Assembly: GCA_964247055.1 (NCBI GenBank)
Contig: OZ176050.1
Coordinates: 2,170,001 to 2,234,000, forward strand
DNA: 64,000 bases
Origin: Paragordius varius
Lineage: Eukaryota; Nematomorpha
Reading direction: 5' to 3'
Below are positions 32,750 to 46,024 of the stretch, piece by piece (within the stretch, counting starts at the first letter, position 1; the number at the start of each line of letters is the position of its first letter). The notes under the pieces are model-generated. The model did no database searches. It was not told the DNA's origin and was given only the letters and a program-made list of their open reading frames with translations. A program made the translations under genes and the position numbers.

Positions 32750-34666
32750 ATGATGAAAACTTTAAACCTTGCGGGGATTAATTTATGCATTTATACTTTC
32801 CTTTACTTAATTAGAGACGAGATATTTTGTTTTCAAATAATTTGGAATTATCCCTCTGAACACTGCCAACATTCTAAACAATTGACAACATTTAAGATCA
32901 AATGTAATCATGAAAATCGGTGGCACGGTGATATGATAAACATTTTTTATCTTTCTTCCATGAAGTCTTGGCCTCACATTGTAACATATAATGAAAATTA
33001 CATTGAAAACTTTTTCGATCAAAATGACAACAATGGTTTGCTTGAGGCAATCAATGGAGGCATTCCCCCAAAAGGGGATTTAAAAATCCATTCAGATTCG
33101 ATAGCTGATTCTATCACGAAAATAATACCTAATAAACAATATAACGTAAATTTTTATTGTTAACAACCAAATATTAGGGATATGCAGTTTTAGATTTTGA
33201 GGAATACAGGCCCAATTGGGAAGACAATTTCGTACCATCATTTAAAATGTATCAAGTATTTCATCATTTTTATCCGTAAAATATTATTAGGGATTAGTTA
33301 AAACAGAATACGAAAATATGCAGTTTGATTCGTCCAGCAATCATTCGATTTCAGAGTTTTGGAACGTTCCGGCCAAAATGTTTTTTAGCAAAACCCTAAA
33401 AGTGGCTCACAAGCTAAGGCCTAAAGCCAAATGGGGTTATTATGGCTATCCCTGGGTAGGGAGGTTTACACAAATTATTTTTATTCTAAAAAATATAGAA
33501 ACGAAAAAACGACCGATATAGTGCGTAAAAGAAGCCTTAGAAATTATACATGGTTATATAATCAAAGCAGTGCCTTATTCCCCAGAGTATACCTAAATCG
33601 AAATGCAATCGTTAAAAGAAGAGAACGTCTAATCTTTGTTTATAAAAGTAAAAAGCTCCCTCTTAAATTTTTAAGTAAAATTTTGAGGGATCGGAACCGA
33701 AACCGTTTTTAATCCTATTCTGGATTCAGTGAATATTGGGTAAAAGATGGTTCTGGTTTGGTAGAATGCTCATTTCTGTTAAATTTATATTTCGTGAATA
33801 CTACTAAAATTAAAAAATTAAACCGTAAAAGGACATCAAAATGTATTCTCTAAAGAGTTAAAAAAATTCTCTTAAAATTTAAAATGAAAAAATATTAAAA
33901 ACAGGCCAGCTAATCAATATAAATTAATGACGAAATGCAATAGTATTAACCGTGAGCAGTCGTGGTGAAAAAGGTTCGTTTTGGGTTTTTGGCTTTTTGA
34001 ATCCACAAAGACAATTCCGATTTTAATCCCTGCTAATATAGACACAACAAAAAAATTTATTAAAAAAATAATGATAATGTTTATTTTACATATAATTATA
34101 GATATCGCCGAAGCTATGTATGTTAAAAATACGAACAATCATATTTTAGTTATGCCTTATGCCCGATATCAGTACGTTAATGAAAATTATCCAGCCTACG
34201 TGGATATTGACGAATTTAAACTGTTATTGAAAATGGCATTCGACTTGGGGACCGATGGAATCGTAAGTATTTGTCAAATCTTATTTTGTATTTCCACTTT
34301 TCATTTCAGATTCTTTGGGGATCATCGATGGATGTGAAAAATTGCGATTCTTTAAACAAGCAAATCGATGAAAATTTGGGGCCAGTTGCGCAACATCTCA
34401 CCAAATTCGCTAAAAGTTTCAATGTCCAATAAATAACCTTTTTAGGATGTAGCAAAACTCGGTGTAACGGAAAAGGATCATGTTTCCTTAATATTTTTAA
34501 TGTTGAAGATGTACAATTCGATGACCAAGTTATTAATAAGTATCTGGATGCCGACTCCGACGAATTTTGGAATAAAAAAATAAATTTCGATAATTATGTT
34601 TGCAAATGTCAAAAGTCCTGGGTGGGACCACAATGTCGCATAAAATCAAAGTTAAAACAACAATAA
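32750..34666 (+). CDS. GH56 hyaluronidase-family glycosidase with C-terminal EGF-like module
   Basis: Exons: 32750-33145, 33178-33255, 33291-33463, 33499-33647, 34103-34262, 34310-34415 and 34446-34666, with GT-AG sites and matching phases. The product cleaves hyaluronan or chondroitin outside the cell or in lysosomes. A hydrophobic leader follows two Met codons (the first is taken). Then come IIWNYPSEHC, a WHGDMINIFY strand and NGGIPPKGDL. The catalytic loop GYAVLDFEEYRPNW has the Asp-x-Glu pair that serves as proton donor site in GH56. Next are AKWGYYGYPW, WLYNQSSALFPRVYL, VMPYARYQY and ILWGSS. The C-terminus, with CSKTRCNGKGSC and CKCQKSWVGPQC, forms an EGF-like module. The usual PDCYN after GYY-x-P is not present as such. 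Worm relatives act mainly on chondroitin, and the next gene makes chondroitin; substrate choice here is inference. Introns are 30-47 bp except one of 455 bp. Confidence 0.88.
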
Positions 34667-34914
34667 ATTATTTTTTAGTCAACAACATGAATTTACAGCA
34701 AACATTTCTATCAAATGGAAACTAATTGAAAACGGCGCCTCTATACAAATGACATATATTTAATATTTAAATGTTAATTTGATTATTAATAATTATTTAT
34801 ATAAATAAATATAATATTTGTGCAATTCATACTGAATAATTTCTTTTCCTTTCGTGTTCTTTGAACTTTTATGTGGCCTTAGGCGTTGTATTTTATGATT
34901 ATCTTACCATTTAA

Positions 34915-37557
34915 ATGCGTATGAAAATATACTTTTTTTCTACGATGAGAATTTACCAATTCAACAATTCTCACAAGGATTCGAATTCTACGTCGATAAA
35001 ACCAAAACTATTTTCCAATCCTAACAGCAATACAAAAAATATAAAGCCATTGCGTTTAAAACATATATTTCAAGTTTTTACGCAATATTCTATATATCTC
35101 TTGATAGGCATAAACCTTCGGTTATGGTATCAAGTTTTAGTTTGCCATATAAATATGTGTAATGATTGTGGTATTCAACGCTTTACTTTCCAATATCTTA
35201 AAAAAGGCCTACAAACAAATGTTAGGAATGAGCTTGATACAATATCTAACATCGTCATTTCAGCAAACGAGGAGAATAGTATGGAAGAATGCACATTGGA
35301 TCAGATCGAAAGATGCAACAAAGTATCGAGCTGTCCAGTTTGCCCGGAACACATGGAAAAACATCTCAAATCAAACGATATAGATCGCAGTAAACGGCAT
35401 ATCGAAACATCTTTCAGTAGTCTTTCTATTCCTTACCCCCATTCATCAGATGAATATTCAAAATCTAGTGAACACTCCAATGATAACAATAACGTTTATC
35501 GATATCAATATTTTGATGATTACTTTTTGTATGACACATTTGAAGCCGAACCCAAGATCCCACTTCCGGGTTATTATAAAAAAGTCATCAAACATATTGA
35601 AGACAGTGCTCTGAGGTAGGCAAAAATTAATGTGTTAATTATTTTTATCATTGATTTTTAAACTATTTGTTATAATTCGTCCCTAAATACCGAATCGGTA
35701 AGCCTCTTTTATCTAAAATATTCAAAGTTTAAATACCATAACAGCTAATAAGTTAACAAATCTTTATGTTTTATTAAAACGTCTAATGTTCAAAGATTTA
35801 AATCATCACCTTGATATCTAGATACATTTAATATAAGAAAAACGCAGGACACTCGTAAATTATTCATCAAAGAGTTAATTTAAATTATAAAAATACGAAT
35901 AAGCTACAAAAGCCGTTGTTTATACTGTTAAGAATTCTAATAAATTTACTTGTGTATGACCATGATTTAAATACCTTAATAGGTATCGTTCAAATATTTA
36001 CATGCTTAGTTAATTATAAAACAATTTATTGCACTAATGAGCGGATGACGTAAATTAGTTTTTGCTTTTATCAAGGAATTCCTATGGCCCCATTATATTG
36101 TATTATGTGAAGGTCTTTTTTATAATGTAATCTTAATTAAATTTACTTTTCAGGCATTTAAAATTATCATTTTGCGTGTTAGCCGAATTTTATCACAAAT
36201 CTAATTTTAGTGATTTAGGGATTAAAGTTTATACTATCATATAGGCTAATAAACCAAGGGAATAAACAACGCTGGCGCCTTCAAAAGATTCTGAATGGTT
36301 ACCTCCGACATGAATCTGGAATCGGGACATTTTACAAGATTGATTTGCGGTTTGCGAGAAACCTCAATAAAAATAATGGGAAAGGTGTTGAATTTATGAC
36401 TAAACGTTTACAATACACACATCCATTTGAACGCGTTTTTCTGTTATCTTCGGAGGAATTAAGTAATATTGTTTGGTTTTAATATACGCTTAAATAGGAA
36501 ATGAAGGTGGTGATATTATTCACGTTATTTTGCCATTGGCTGGGGGCAAAGATATACCACTCCGATTTAAAAAATTTCTTTTGGAACAATTCGGATTCGT
36601 AGGCCATTTAGGCCTAATACTGTACGTGGTTTTATTCGTGGAAGAAACGCCTGACATAGAATTATTGGAAATGAATCGGATTATTAAAGAATTTTCTGAA
36701 GAGCACACGGGAAACTACGAAATCAAGTAGGCTAACATTTTCCTCTACATATAAATAAAAGATTTCATACTTTTACAAACCATCAAAGTAGTTAACCTTT
36801 TTCAAAAAAATAAAAATTATTTGTGCTATAATTTTTGTTTTTCAACAATTTTTAAGGTTAATTTCTACGGAGGGAAGATTTAGCAGAGGCAAGGCCTTAC
36901 ACATTGGTGCAGAAGCGGTCGAGGGTGATAATCAGCTCATGTTCTTTTGTGATGCTGATATGACTCTCACACCCAAGTTTATTGAGAGATGTCGGCAAAA
37001 CACGCACTTAAATGGCCAAGTTTATTATCCTATCGTTTTAAGCCAATATAATCCTGAAATTGTTAGAAATTTTAGCGACTCGACATTCGATCCAAATGAT
37101 ATCTCTTCTAAAATAAGTGCTAACATCGGTAATACAATGATATTCTAAGTAAATAGGTCATTGGGTAAATTATGGTTTTGGATTAGTCTGCCTCTACAAG
37201 GCTGATTATAAAGCGGTAAACGGTTTTGACTTGAACATTACGGGTTGGGGAATGGAGGATGTCGATCTCTACGAAAAACATGTCAAACACCCACGAATAA
37301 AAGTATGCAAAATTAGACTTTTTTTTATTATTATACTTTTTTAGTAAGCTCTTTTTATTTTATGGGCAAAGGTTTTTAGAAGTCAGGATCCTGATTTAAT
37401 TCACATTTATCACGATAAATTGTGCGATTCTCGACTTAAACCACAACAGTTTCAAATGTGTATCGACACAAAATCTGAATCTTATGGCAATGAAGTCCAA
37501 CTTGGGCGCAAAGTTCTTACAACTATAGTTGATCAACATCTTGGCCCGTATTTTTGA
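34915..37557 (+). CDS. CSGALNACT: Chondroitin sulfate N-acetylgalactosaminyltransferase (type II Golgi protein)
   Basis: Exons: 34915-35615, 36245-36462, 36498-36726, 36857-37128, 37157-37302 and 37372-37557, GT-AG and in phase. Family members add the first GalNAc to the linker tetrasaccharide and help extend chondroitin in the Golgi. A short basic N-terminus precedes a single hydrophobic anchor (residues about 45-65, YSIYLLIGINLRLWYQVLV). A stem with CX2C-like cysteines follows, then an insert rich in Ser/Asp/Asn. The catalytic part shows GRFSRGKALHIGAE, the metal-binding FFCDADMTLT (D-x-D), VYYPIVLSQYNP, YGFGLVCLYKAD, NGFDLNITGWGMEDVDLY (acceptor-side WGxED) and DLIHIYHDKLCD. Length and order fit CSGALNACT1/2. 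The intron at 37129-37156 is only 28 bp. The start Met at 34915 is upstream-most; MRIYQFNN further in is an alternative. Confidence 0.88.
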
Positions 37558-37604
37558 TATCAAAAAATATACAATTAATTTAACATATTTATTTTTTTTG
37601 TATC

Positions 37605-39846
<2,242 letters not shown>

Positions 39847-40236
39847 TTTAAATCAAATATATATTTTATCATATTATTATAATTTTCCGTTCACTTTTTT
39901 CTCACCTTATTCAAATTAACTTAATTTATAATGCCTTAAACTATTATTTTCCGCCTACTCTTTAAAAACAATTAACACTATTGATAACGAGAAATGTGAT
40001 AAAATTATATATAAATACATAAAACCAAATATAAATCATCAATTTATCATCAATGTAAATGACTGAACAAAAAACCTTGAAACAATGTTTTGTTTCAAAT
40101 GCATGAATAATACAAAAGTTTGTACTTTAATTTGACCTATAAAACAAACAATGACATAGTACTCTCCACCAATAATAATTTTTGCATGATAAAATGATTT
40201 CAATTTATCAATTTTCCAACCAAAATTTGATCTATT

Positions 40237-40562
40237 ATGCATTTAAATTTCGTTCTTATTGCGATGATAATGGCAAAGGTATATAAAAAATTTTAAGTTA
40301 ATAAAAGGTTACGGCCACATTTAATGGGCAAAGCGTGGATAATCATGAATATTTATTGATTGATAAAGAAAGGAATCTTTTTGCCTGTATGCCAAAGAAA
40401 TGGACAGCTTCTAATGCCTGGAACAGCCAAGATACTTATACCGCTTTTGAAATGTCAAAATTATGTGATGGATTTGAAGATTGTTTAGATGGAAAAGATG
40501 AAACTCAGGGATGTACCAAAAGGCAAGAATGGAATATTCGAGATATATATTTAAACAAATAA
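40237..40562 (+). CDS. Small secreted protein with one LDLa-like domain
   Basis: Two exons, 40237-40278 and 40308-40562, are separated by a 29-bp GT-AG intron. They encode about 98 residues. The N-terminus (MHLNFVLIAMIMAKVTATF) is a plausible signal peptide. The rest contains CMPKKW and FEMSKLCDGFEDCLDGKDE, followed by GC: the calcium-binding acidic cluster and Cys spacing of an LDL-receptor class A repeat, though only four cysteines are present instead of six. Stand-alone LDLa proteins occur in invertebrates as ligands or cofactors; no function can be assigned. The stop is 43 bp from the convergent stop of RPN5, so the 3' ends of the two transcripts probably overlap. Confidence 0.65.
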
Positions 40563-40605
40563 TAAATATGCACCAAAATTATTTATTTCCATAAAAGAAT
40601 ATTAA

Positions 40606-42146
40606 TTAAGCAGCAGATGGAGTCTTGATTTTCGAAAGCATGAATTCCTTGTTAATGAGATGGACAGCATGATTAACGTGATTCATAACAGCTTCATTAT
40701 TGCGGGCCCACTCATCTTCGGCACTTGGGGTGGTCGTCGGTGTGGGTAAGCTTGTCATTTCCACAAAAGTTATTATATCTATGAAAAATAAATAAAAATG
40801 TAACTGTCCAAACGATCAATTTTGGCTTGAACCAATTTATCCACAACGGCTTTCTGCAAAAAAGTTTCGGTTTCCTCGATCGGCATAGAGAGCAATTGAG
40901 ACATTCGACTTAAACTGATTCTTTGATAGTAGATAGATAGTATTCTAATATTCTATAAAAGTTTTATAAACATAAATAAACATGTTCATTTATTCTATTT
41001 TTCATGTCCACATCCCATTCCAGTGTTAGGAAACAGGCAGGAATGGTGCCATATCCAGCAATATTTTTAATATCCGCAAAGTCTTGGCTAAATTTCTTAA
41101 AGTCAATAATTTCATTCGTAAGAAAACATTTTATTAACAATCTGAATAAAAGTTAAGCAATACTTAAATTTTGGTATATGGTCAATATTTTTATCTTTAC
41201 CAATTCGATTTAGCATATCTATCTGCTCGTTGGAATATTGCGCTAAAATTGTATAAATTATTATGTTGGATAAAATCTGAAATATATTTGGAGAATTATA
41301 CAAGGTCTTTAGTCTGCTTATCAATATCGATAGAAGGTAAATCGTATATGTATTTATAATGGGATGCAATCAAAAGATACTGCTTTTCATGTTGATACAA
41401 TTGAATCATTAATTCAAAATATTTCAATTTTAATTTATCATCCTTCAAATCTTGTAAAGTTTTTGAAGTGATTTTTTTGCTAATAATTTGCATCCGCAAA
41501 TAATCAGAATTTAAAATACACAAGCGCATTTGTTCAAGAATAAATTCAAATTTTTCAATCTTCTCCATAGCACCAAGTGTATCAATCTTAAATTATATTT
41601 TGTATAAGACCTGAACATCGTGTAAAACATCCATAGCTTCTTTTATTTTGCCTTGCGATTCTTTAATTTCAGAAAGGATTTTTGTCAAACGAGCGCGTTC
41701 AATTTCAACATATAGCTATTTTAGATTAAATAATAACTTTTCCCTGTGTAACTTCTCTTACTGTTTCAATTAAATCAAGTTTAACATTTAAATCATCAAT
41801 CTTTGATACATAAGTGCACACTTCTTGGATCAACTTAATAACTGCTTGCTTAAGTTGGTTGCGTTTTTTTGTGAAAACTTTCAAATTTTCATTCAACAAA
41901 ACCCATTTTTTATTTTCAAAACATATTTGGGCGATTGCAATCATAACTTTGGCTGTCGAATTCATATCACACGATGTTCTTGTAAGTTTTTCCATATTAC
42001 TTAACATGTTAATTGCTCCATCCAATTGTCCATTCTTAAATAAATAAAAATTAAACTTTTGCAAGTGATATGCAATCAGGAATTAGCTGATCGACTTCTT
42101 TGGAATAATCAATTTCCATTTTTTGAGTAGATAAAGCGTCCGTCAT
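40606..42146 (-). CDS. PSMD12: 26S proteasome lid subunit RPN5 (PSMD12)
   Basis: A minus-strand gene starting [20 protein letters not shown] at 42146, with coding segments near 42146-42065, 42055-41735, 41715-41610, 41580-41300, 41270-41110, 41075-40970, 40920-40800 and 40765-40606. Diagnostic stretches are [62 protein letters not shown], and the PCI-domain winged helix [19 protein letters not shown] followed by [13 protein letters not shown]. The end [13 protein letters not shown] matches the vertebrate C-terminus closely. RPN5 is a scaffold of the proteasome lid beside the RPN11 deubiquitinase. Its length of about 440 residues is normal. Edges of several exons are approximate because introns are very short. 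Confidence 0.88.
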
Positions 42147-43418
42147 GTTGATAGTCACGTTATTTTATGAAATGTACCCTTTTGTCAAATGATCTATGTG
42201 AAATATAAAAGAATGTTAAAGATTCACGGAATTAAAATATATAGTAAAAATACCAAGAAACGCGTATATATTATTTTTGAAAATGTGTTTATTTATTTAG
42301 TAATTACTAAAGCTTTGCTTAGTATAATAATACATTTTTTAAGGTAAATATATAATTGTTAAACAAAAAATCGATTTTCTATCACCCCAATTTACTAATC
42401 AATATCAATCACATGAGTATTAAGTAACAACCAAACATAATACTGATTTGCAGTGGCTTATGTTCCAATTAATTTATATGTTTTTAATAATGTCCATTAA
42501 CTTACAAGTATATAGGTGCATTGGTGTACATTCTAACACCACCTTTTTCTTGGATACAGTTGATATATATTAAGTGCATTTCAGATTCGCGTTTATCGCT
42601 TTAGTAGGGACATTGGCACTGTTAGTGGTTTCTTTGGATAAAATTGCTTGTCTTTTTTGGAGAGGGGTTGGGGTTGACAAGGTATTAGCGGGTGCGTAGC
42701 AGCACGTCATAGCGTTCAATCAGTTCATTAGTTTTCTGGTAGCGGCGAGGGTGTTATCCTAGTATAATGGTTAATCTTTTGCCTACTTTGCTTTCTTCCC
42801 TCGATCTTAGTTGATCGGCACTGTTTTCACAAGATATGCCATTTAAATCTAAAACTATCATTGTAAACTTTAAATTTCCCTCCCCATTTTAAACAGATTG
42901 AACATTTTGTATATCCTTTTTAACATTTCATATTCACCCTATAAATATATTATTTGTTTCTCTGTATTAACTCATTGTTGACACAAAATATTTGTTTTTG
43001 GCATGGTTTATCAATTTTTTTAAATCATAAACTATTTCATTATTAAAATATTGAAAATTAAAGGTATTAATTACACTGCGTTTAAAATCGAGCGTCACAA
43101 TAATTATTCTGATGAAATATATATATTCTGACGAGAATATGTTACACGATTCAAATAGTGGTATTGGTGTGGATATTGCCCTTAGAAAATGAAAAAATAT
43201 GAGCACATTTTAAATATTTTTTGATAACTCTATGCTTTATTCCAAAAAATATCGCTAAAAAATATATAAACTACTATAAAATATATAAAATATAAATTTT
43301 CCGATATATCTAAAGTTCTAATTTTTTGTCCTCTCTAAAGTAGAAAAGTTCTTTTAAAATAAACAAAAAAATGAGATTTAGGTAAAAAACGATTGCAAAA
43401 TTATGCAAAATGTTTACA
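42147..43418. other. Intergenic stretch upstream of RPN5
   Basis: The first few hundred bases should hold the RPN5 promoter. A relatively GC-rich patch at about 42650-42830 stands out from its AT-rich surroundings but shows no open frame and no convincing RNA fold. No other element is recognised. Confidence 0.4.
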
Positions 43419-44376
43419 TTAACACTCGGATACAACACATTAATTTCAGGCCTTCGATTCAAATTGGGGTAGTTGGATACCCCAGGCCTGTTTTAATTAA
43501 AATACTCCAAAGATGTGTAAGAAATTGAAACCATGCCAAAAGTTTGCACTATAACATTAATGAACCGAAAATTAAAGAAAAATTTTAAAAATACTTGATA
43601 TATTAAAATAATACAAATTTAACCACTTTTTCCGTTTCTATTAATGTTAGATGTGATTTAAACAAAAAATGAGCTTTAACTTTAGCTTTCAAATAATATA
43701 AACAGGATATATTGCAAAAACGTTGTAAAATAAAATGGCGCCTAAGTAGTTTCATATGGCACTTTTTTTACAAAACTAAATTTTATTAACACTTGGATAC
43801 AACACATTCATTTCAGTCCTTCGATTTAAATTCGTGATGTTAAATACCCCAGACCTGTTGTAAATTAAGTATTCAAAAAAATGAAAAATATGCACTTAAA
43901 TAACATTAATTAACCGAAAAATATAAAAATGTTTATTCAAAATACTTGATATAACTTAATTTAAGGTAAAACCGAAAGGTAAAAATTTAGTCAACATGAC
44001 ATGTGTTCATTAGCCAAATTTAAAAATAAAAAATAAACCACTTTTTCTGTTTATATCAATGTTAGATGTGTTTTAAATGAAAAAGTTGCTTTGATTTTAG
44101 CTTTAAAATTAAATCAACACGATATTTTACAAAAATGTTGCGAAATAAAAATGGCGTCAAAGTAATTTGATGTGAAACTTTTTTTTATCACTTTGAGTAG
44201 TTTTATAATATCAACTTTAAAATAGCCTGGGGTATTTAGATACCCCAATTATCGAAGTGTTAAGTATTTCGGGTTATTTATATAATTGTTTGGGACCCTT
44301 TCTTTCAGTAGTTTTTTAATAATAATTGAATATTGCCTGGGGTATTTATATACCCCAATTTAAATCGAAGTGTTAA
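43419..44376. repeat. Tandem plus inverted repeat cluster with GGGGTA...TACCCC palindromes
   Basis: Two diverged direct copies (about 43419-43780 and 43788-44200) each begin AACACT(C/T)GGATACAACACA. Both share CCTTCGATT, TACCCCAG and a long matching tail containing GTTAGATGTG and AAAATGGCG. Two inverted partial copies follow (44225-44262 and 44335-44376), each with a GGGGTATTTA(G/T)ATACCCC palindrome and ending ATCGAAGTGTTAA. The outer ends TTAACACT and AGTGTTAA are inverted. It behaves like a non-autonomous DNA element whose inside was duplicated in tandem. No coding potential. Confidence 0.75.
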
Positions 44377-45368
44377 AAAAAGTTTTCCGTAATTTAATTT
44401 AAAGCAAAATTTTGTTGAAGCGTAGTTCATATATTTTCAGCCTGTTAAAACGGTATATATAAACGGTTTGTGATTTTATGAATTTTTTTTCTATATAATT
44501 AAGTGATCAGAACATTTCTATTCTATCACTTAAAATATATATAAAATGTTCGTCTGCTTTTAAATTTGTGCATATATTTGTAAAAAAATTATATTTAACA
44601 TAATTTGAAACCGAACGAATATTCTAATCAAAATACCGAGGTGATAAAATTGCATATCGTTATGGGAATAGTGTATTTATAATATCAAGTGATTCCACTC
44701 TGCTTCGGAACGCGTTACAACTCCATCACCGAAATCTTGTCATAAATTAATTTTTAAGTAAAATATCCATTTTTTCGGGAAATTTTTTTGATGTCAAAAT
44801 GTAGCAATATTTAAAATTTTTACCTCCCTGTCTTTAAATTGCATTCTTTAGGAGGGAGAAAGAATATGAAACTTTCAGATCCCACATTTAAAAATTAAAA
44901 TTTTATAAAAATATTGTTTTGATTTTTATATGATAATATAATTTAATGATTTTTAAAATGAAAGTTTTGATAAAAAAATTATTCAACTAATAAATGTGCG
45001 CAAATTTTGGTATTTTCTGATATGGAGCAGTTACCACTTTCTTACATACTCGAAAAGGCCGTAACCAAAAGCGCCATGATAATCCTGATAAATTTAAATC
45101 AGAAATACTTCATCCGATATTTTTCGTGGACGCTGTGTTTTAGTTGTTTTGTTATCAAAATTTAAAATAAATTAAATCATACAAGGCACTGATAATAATA
45201 AAATAACTAGATTTTATATTTTTTTACAAATGAATATTATTTAAAAATTACCGAAATAGATTAGTAAAGCGGCTTTATATCTGAGTTTATTTATCCTAGA
45301 CGCAAATAATTGTTTTTAGGGTGAAATGGTTAAGTGTGGATACGAAGTGTTCTAGGGTGAATTCAAGA

Positions 45369-46024
45369 TATACCATTTACACTTCAAGAGTGTCCTTGAA
45401 CAGTTCAAGTTGGTCCTTGAACAATTCAAGTTGGTCCTTGAACAATTCAAGTTGGTCCTTGAACAGTTCAAGTTGGTCCTTAAAATTTATAAATTTTGAT
45501 TTAATCATAATTATTGCATTTCTTTTTTTATTTAATTATTTATTAACCTAATTTTCTTTATTTATTATATATTTATTCATTTAAAAATAAATTTTTTTAT
45601 TGAAAAACCACTTTTTTTGTTTAAAACTATTTTTTTTCAATTGAACAATATTATTGACTTTTAAATGTTTTTAATGAAAAATTTTAATTAATAACCCAGA
45701 AAACTTATATAATTTTTCATTTCATGTTAAAATCTTATAAATATCCAAATTTATTTTAAGGAATTAATAAAGATATACGGTTTTTCAAAGATTAAAAGTT
45801 GATATCGATTTAAAATTTATGTTAAATAATAGAAAATAGGTTAAAAACAATAAAATAGACGAATTATTTTCGATTTGATTGATAAAAGTTATAAACAAAA
45901 CTAAAAAGTCAAAGGACCAACTTGAATTGTTCGAGGACCAACTTGAACTGTTCAAGGACCAACTTGAATTGTTCAAGGACCAACTTGAATTGTTCAAGGA
46001 GACTCTTGAAGTGTAAATGGTATA
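45369..46024. mobile_element. Foldback-type DNA element B with 21-bp minisatellite arms
   Basis: The outer ends both read TATACCATTTACACTTCAAG on their own strand. Each arm then holds four to five 21-bp units with core GTCCTTGAACAATTCAAG: left 45391-45485, right about 45912-46000. The unit is itself nearly palindromic (CTTGAAC-GTTCAAG). The unique centre includes GATATACGGTTTTT, also found (GGATATACGGTTATG) in the centre of element A. It shares the TATACCATTT terminus, the TA/TATA flank and the 21-bp periodicity with A at 13678-15088, so both belong to one family, though the array sequences differ. The NSSWSLN-type open frames over it are repeat artefacts. Confidence 0.8.

Noticed and set aside
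33456-33498. Apparent frame change in the hyaluronidase after GYYGYPW
   Set aside because: A donor at 33464 with an acceptor at 33498 gives a 35-bp intron in the right phase, so no frameshift is needed.
42755-42830. tRNA-like patch (TAGTATAATGGTTA resembles an A box)
   Set aside because: No B box (GGTTCGANNCC) follows, and no acceptor or anticodon stem can be drawn. At most a decayed tRNA-derived fragment.
45321-45551. Open frames of NSSWSLN-like repeats (also 45785-46140)
   Set aside because: Same cause: the 21-bp array of element B.
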